Positions 61,185 through 64,000 of a stretch of 64,000 nt of DNA are shown here, in pieces. Location of the stretch: the NCBI GenBank assembly GCA_016712465.1, contig JADJQZ010000001.1, positions 868,001 to 932,000 of the forward strand, in the 5' to 3' direction. The DNA is from Candidatus Obscuribacter sp. (GTDB lineage Bacteria > Cyanobacteriota > Vampirovibrionia > Obscuribacterales > Obscuribacteraceae). Under the pieces are notes generated by a model. That model was not told the origin of the DNA and did not search any database. It saw only the letters and a program-made list of their open reading frames with translations. Every line of letters begins with the position of its first letter. Position 1 is the stretch's first letter. Both the position numbers and the translations under genes were made by a program.

Positions 61185-62626
61185 CAGAGTTTTAGATATT
61201 TAGCGATTTCATCGTAAAGTCCGCTCTCGTTGGAGTAGAGCGCATAGTTCCTGGCAGAGGAGAACCATTCGGCGGTGGAAGGTTTGACTCCCCGGGCCGA
61301 TTTCTCCAGGTCTTTAGTTGTGATTGGCTTGGGCTCTGAGCCTTTACTCATGGCTTCTTCAATTTTTTTCTCAATGCAGTCTTCAACCAGGGCTTTCAGA
61401 TCAGCGCCTGAGAACTTCTCAGTTTTCTTTGCTAGAAATTCGAAGTCAATATTTTCTTGCGGCTTTCCCTTCAGGATTATGCGCAAAATGGATGCTCTTG
61501 CCGCGCTATCAGGCGGCGGTACGAAGATGATGCGATCAAAGCGTCCCGGTCTTCGAAAGGCGGAATCCAGATGCCAGGGCGCATTGGTGGCTGCCAGAAT
61601 GAGCACCCCTTCGTTGGATGTATTGACGCCGTCAAGCTCATTGAGGAACTGATTGATGGTATGTCTGTGGTAGGTCTGTTTCATATCGGCGCGGCTTGCC
61701 GCCAGGGCATCGACCTCGTCAAAGAAAAGAACACTCGGCTTTTGCTTCCTGGCGATTTCGAAGATCTCATGCAGATTCTTTTCACTGCTGCCTATCCACA
61801 TGTCCAGTACTTGATGCAAGCCGATGGGAATAAAGCGGGCCTCTATTTCTCCGGCAGTGGCTCTGGCTAAATAAGTCTTGCCGCAACCAGGGGGACCGTA
61901 GAGCAAAATTCCACCCCCCATTTTCTTGCCGTAGGCTTTGAACGTCTCCGGGTGTTTGAGGGGATAGATAATCTTCATGCGAATCTGTTCTTTGACGGCA
62001 TCCATGCCGCCGACATCGGCGAAGCCGGTGTCGGCTGTTTCTACCAGATCGTCGAATTCGCTGGCGAGATAGTTGTCTGACCCGTATGCTGAATCCTTCT
62101 CCCTTTCAATTTCTCGCATCTCGCCGGAGGCGGTGGCCCCCATCGGTCGTTGTTCGCGGTTTTCTTTTAGAGACGACTGACCGGAGTCGCCTTTCAGACC
62201 GAGCCGCTCTTCCAACGTGGCATCGCGCAGAGATGGATCCAGCCCTTTTGCCTGGTTGTAATTTTCTTGTGCCGAGGCCAGCTTACCTTCATTCAAAAGC
62301 AGTCTGGCGTAGAGCAAGAAGGCTTTAGGCGGCACATCGCTCTTGCGGATGACATCTTCGATTATGACCAGCGCCTGGCTGTATTTTCCGTTACCAAAGC
62401 AGGCCTGGGCCAGGCTCACTGCCAGTTTTAGATCGCTTGGTGCAAGGGCCAGGGCGACAGTGAATTCACGCTCTGCTTCTTCCAGTCTGCCGGAAGCGAG
62501 CAGGTTTTCTCCCAGGAGCATGCGCAGGGGCAGATTATCGGGGGAGAGCTTGAGGGCGGCTCTCAGGGTTTCAATTGTTTCGTCCAGGCTGGGCATTAGA
62601 ATCTCCGGAAAGAATATCTCCGACAA
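61184..62626 (-). CDS. AAA+ ATPase with N-terminal TPRs
   Basis: A 480-residue ATPase. TPR units fill residues about 10-135 (AALKLSPDNLPLRMLLGENL, AREFTVALALAPSD-like). The AAA domain has DVGGMDAVKEQIRMKIIYPL, Walker A LLYGPPGCGKTYLARATA, Walker B SVLFFDEVDALAASR and the second-region-of-homology LILAATNAPWHLDSAFRRPG with arginine finger RFDR. It resembles single-ring Cdc48/p97-type or SpoVK-type unfoldases that remodel protein complexes. Coupled to a membrane TPR protein, it may act on the membrane face. The substrate is unknown. Confidence 0.85.
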   Translation of the reverse strand: MSEIFFPEILMPSLDETIETLRAALKLSPDNLPLRMLLGENLLASGRLEEAEREFTVALALAPSDLKLAVSLAQACFGNGKYSQALVIIEDVIRKSDVPPKAFLLYARLLLNEGKLASAQENYNQAKGLDPSLRDATLEERLGLKGDSGQSSLKENREQRPMGATASGEMREIEREKDSAYGSDNYLASEFDDLVETADTGFADVGGMDAVKEQIRMKIIYPLKHPETFKAYGKKMGGGILLYGPPGCGKTYLARATAGEIEARFIPIGLHQVLDMWIGSSEKNLHEIFEIARKQKPSVLFFDEVDALAASRADMKQTYHRHTINQFLNELDGVNTSNEGVLILAATNAPWHLDSAFRRPGRFDRIIFVPPPDSAARASILRIILKGKPQENIDFEFLAKKTEKFSGADLKALVEDCIEKKIEEAMSKGSEPKPITTKDLEKSARGVKPSTAEWFSSARNYALYSNESGLYDEIAKYLKL

Positions 62627-62652
62627 AAGCAGGTTGAACCAAGATCGCCTGT

Positions 62653-63105
62653 CTATTGAGCGCTGTCATCACTTTCGCTAAAGTCTGAAAGCTCCATGGT
62701 GCCATCGGCTTTCTTCTTGAGAATTTCAATTTTGCGCTTGGCGCTCTTAATGAACTGCTCGCATTCGACAGATAGTTTTATACCCGTCTCAAAGAGCTTC
62801 AGTGCTTTGTCTAATTTGACTTCGCTATCAAGTTGCTTGACGACGGTTTCAAGCTCCAGAAGGGAAGCTTCAAAGTCGATTTTCTCTTCATTTGCAGTAG
62901 TCATAAACTCATTCCTCGTCAGTTCTTTCTTTGGTTCCTTGGTTTGAATGTCGTAAGACCCGTCTTGCTCGCTTCCTTTGGGCTTTGCTTTGCCTGGTTT
63001 CTTTTCTTTCTTTGCCTTGTTCTCAGGTTTTTGCTCCGAATTTTGATCAGAAGGCTCTCCTGTAATTTCGCCGAGCAACGAAAGTTGCTTGAACTCATTG
63101 GTCAT
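62653..63105 (-). CDS. xseB: Exodeoxyribonuclease VII small subunit, extended N-terminus
   Basis: The C-terminal ~80 residues are XseB: DFEASLLELETVVKQLDSEV, then LDKALKLFETGIKLSVECEQ. This subunit binds XseA to form the single-strand exonuclease. In front are about 67 residues rich in Lys, Glu and Pro (KAKKEKKPGKAKPKG). An ATG at 62904 (MTTANEEKID) with GAGGA 8 bases upstream would give a normal 83-residue protein and may be the true start. The long form overlaps xseA by 11 bases. Confidence 0.85.
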   Translation of the reverse strand: MTNEFKQLSLLGEITGEPSDQNSEQKPENKAKKEKKPGKAKPKGSEQDGSYDIQTKEPKKELTRNEFMTTANEEKIDFEASLLELETVVKQLDSEVKLDKALKLFETGIKLSVECEQFIKSAKRKIEILKKKADGTMELSDFSESDDSAQ

Positions 63106-64000
63106 AGCACTTTGTCCTGTCGACGCTGTCTACGGTCATTTTGACTCTGCCGACTTTGAAAATGGCCTCTACTTTGTCGCCGGCTTTGAGGTCTCCGGCA
63201 TCACTGATGACGTTGCCCTCCAGGCTGCGCAAGATGGAAAAACCGCGGCTGAGCACGCTGCCAGGACCAAGGTCTTTCAGTCTTTCACGGAGTTTGAGGA
63301 ACTGATGCTCTTGCTTTGCCAGCAGGCGATCTATGCTGCCCGTCAAAATTTGCTTGTTGCGTTGCACATTGGCCAGGCTGAGATCGAGTCGCCCTTCATA
63401 GCGACCCAGGGCATGCAGGGGGCTCAATCTTATAAGTTCTCGTTCTGCTGTAGCCAGTTTTTCGTCAATGGCACCAAGCAAGCGACGGGAGAGGAAATTC
63501 CACTTTTCAGATAACTCGCTGGCCCCTCTGGCCACCAGTTCGGCTGCCGCTGTAGGCGTGGGGGCTCTCAGATCTGCCACCAGATCGCAGATGGTCAGGT
63601 CGGTTTCGTGTCCGACCCCGGAAATCACGGGAATGCGGCATCCGGCCACGGCTCTGGCTACAATCTCAGTGTTGAAGGACCAGAGGTCTTCAATGGAACC
63701 CCCGCCACGGGCTACTATCACTACATCTATATCTGGTAGCGCCTCAAGGTAGGATATGGCCTGAGCGATTTCTTCAGGGGAGCCTTCCCCCTGTACTTTG
63801 GCCGGCGAGATTACTACCGAGACGGAGTTGTTGCGCCTGGTGAGGGCGCTGAGTATATCTCTCAGGGCTGCGCCCACCGGACTCGTTACTACCCCTACCC
63901 GACGCGGCAAGATAGGAATTGCTCTTTTTCGCTCCGGGTTGGTCAGGCCTTCCGCTTCCAATTTACGCTTAAGTTGCTCGAAGGCCAGTTGCCATTCGCC
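63095..64000 (-). CDS. xseA: Exodeoxyribonuclease VII large subunit, partial
   Basis: The gene runs off the right edge of the window, so the N-terminal OB domain is not seen. The catalytic part has IPILPRRVGVVTSPVGAALR, DVVIVARGGGSIEDLWSFNT, RAVAGCRIPVISGVGHETDL and a coiled-coil C-terminus ending in VLSRGFSILRSLEGNVIS, all typical of XseA. The open frame continues to base 64000 (EWQLAFEQLKRKLEAEGLTN). It is upstream of xseB, with which it is co-expressed. Confidence 0.95.
   Translation of the reverse strand, partial: GEWQLAFEQLKRKLEAEGLTNPERKRAIPILPRRVGVVTSPVGAALRDILSALTRRNNSVSVVISPAKVQGEGSPEEIAQAISYLEALPDIDVVIVARGGGSIEDLWSFNTEIVARAVAGCRIPVISGVGHETDLTICDLVADLRAPTPTAAAELVARGASELSEKWNFLSRRLLGAIDEKLATAERELIRLSPLHALGRYEGRLDLSLANVQRNKQILTGSIDRLLAKQEHQFLKLRERLKDLGPGSVLSRGFSILRSLEGNVISDAGDLKAGDKVEAIFKVGRVKMTVDSVDRTKCYDQ

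Noticed and set aside
1..64000. Genome-wide recoding of TGA as an amino acid
   Set aside because: Many intact genes, for example rlmD and several others, end in TGA at the expected place, so the UGA at 27739 is a special case or a mutation.

Overview
The window looks like a chromosomal stretch of a Gram-negative-type bacterium with a complex cell surface and about 50% GC. The mix of nonulosonic-acid genes, many TPR and GT-C membrane proteins, a TPR/AAA+ pair and CpxA-like kinases would fit a non-photosynthetic cyanobacterial relative (Melainabacteria, Obscuribacterales type). That placement is a guess from gene style; no rRNA or other decisive marker is present. Housekeeping anchors are rplI, rlmD, xseB and xseA at the right end.

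Layout. (1) 1-2650: a decayed IS21-family element. (2) 2653-6686: a minus-strand nonulosonic-acid operon (pseG-like, neuB/pseI-like, two methyltransferases, a truncated wbqC-like gene). (3) 6978-22000: a surface-glycan acylation region with an MBOAT/AlgX-like pair, two acyltransferase-3 proteins, a GT-C-like membrane protein and a WecD-like acetyltransferase. It is torn by two broken IS256 copies, an IS66 remnant, a neuB-like pseudogene and fragments of an SGNH-like gene. (4) 21873-30916: TPR protein, degenerate GGDEF protein, a response regulator/kinase pair behind three 21-bp repeats, a toxin-antitoxin cassette, a TPR-thioredoxin with UGA at its first active-site cysteine, and a second kinase with a convergent regulator. 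(5) 31004-41751: two large membrane glycosyltransferase-like proteins, two GT4 enzymes, an epimerase and a GT2 enzyme. (6) 41941-50717: a non-coding repeat array, an AbiEi/DUF6088-like protein, phosphohexomutase, ABC-2 permease, lipoprotein, SGNH-like protein and a second MBOAT/SGNH pair. (7) 50724-64000: SbcD-like nuclease, a secreted unknown, rlmD, GNAT, rplI, a repeat-rich C39-like protease, a group II intron with a frameshifted maturase, TPR and AAA+ proteins, xseB and partial xseA.

How it works together. Most genes build, polymerise, export or O-acylate extracellular glycans. Nonulosonic-acid and nucleotide-sugar enzymes supply precursors, GT2/GT4 and GT-C-like proteins use them, an ABC-2 permease exports, and MBOAT plus SGNH-like pairs acylate. 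The two two-component systems and the degenerate GGDEF protein may regulate envelope functions, which is inference.

The observations I rate highest are the in-frame UGA in the thioredoxin active site (possible selenocysteine), the toxin-antitoxin cassette flanked by a perfect 65-bp duplication of the neighbouring gene's 3' end, the 21-bp operator-like repeats before the response regulator, and the ~100-121-bp repeat array before the AbiEi-like gene.
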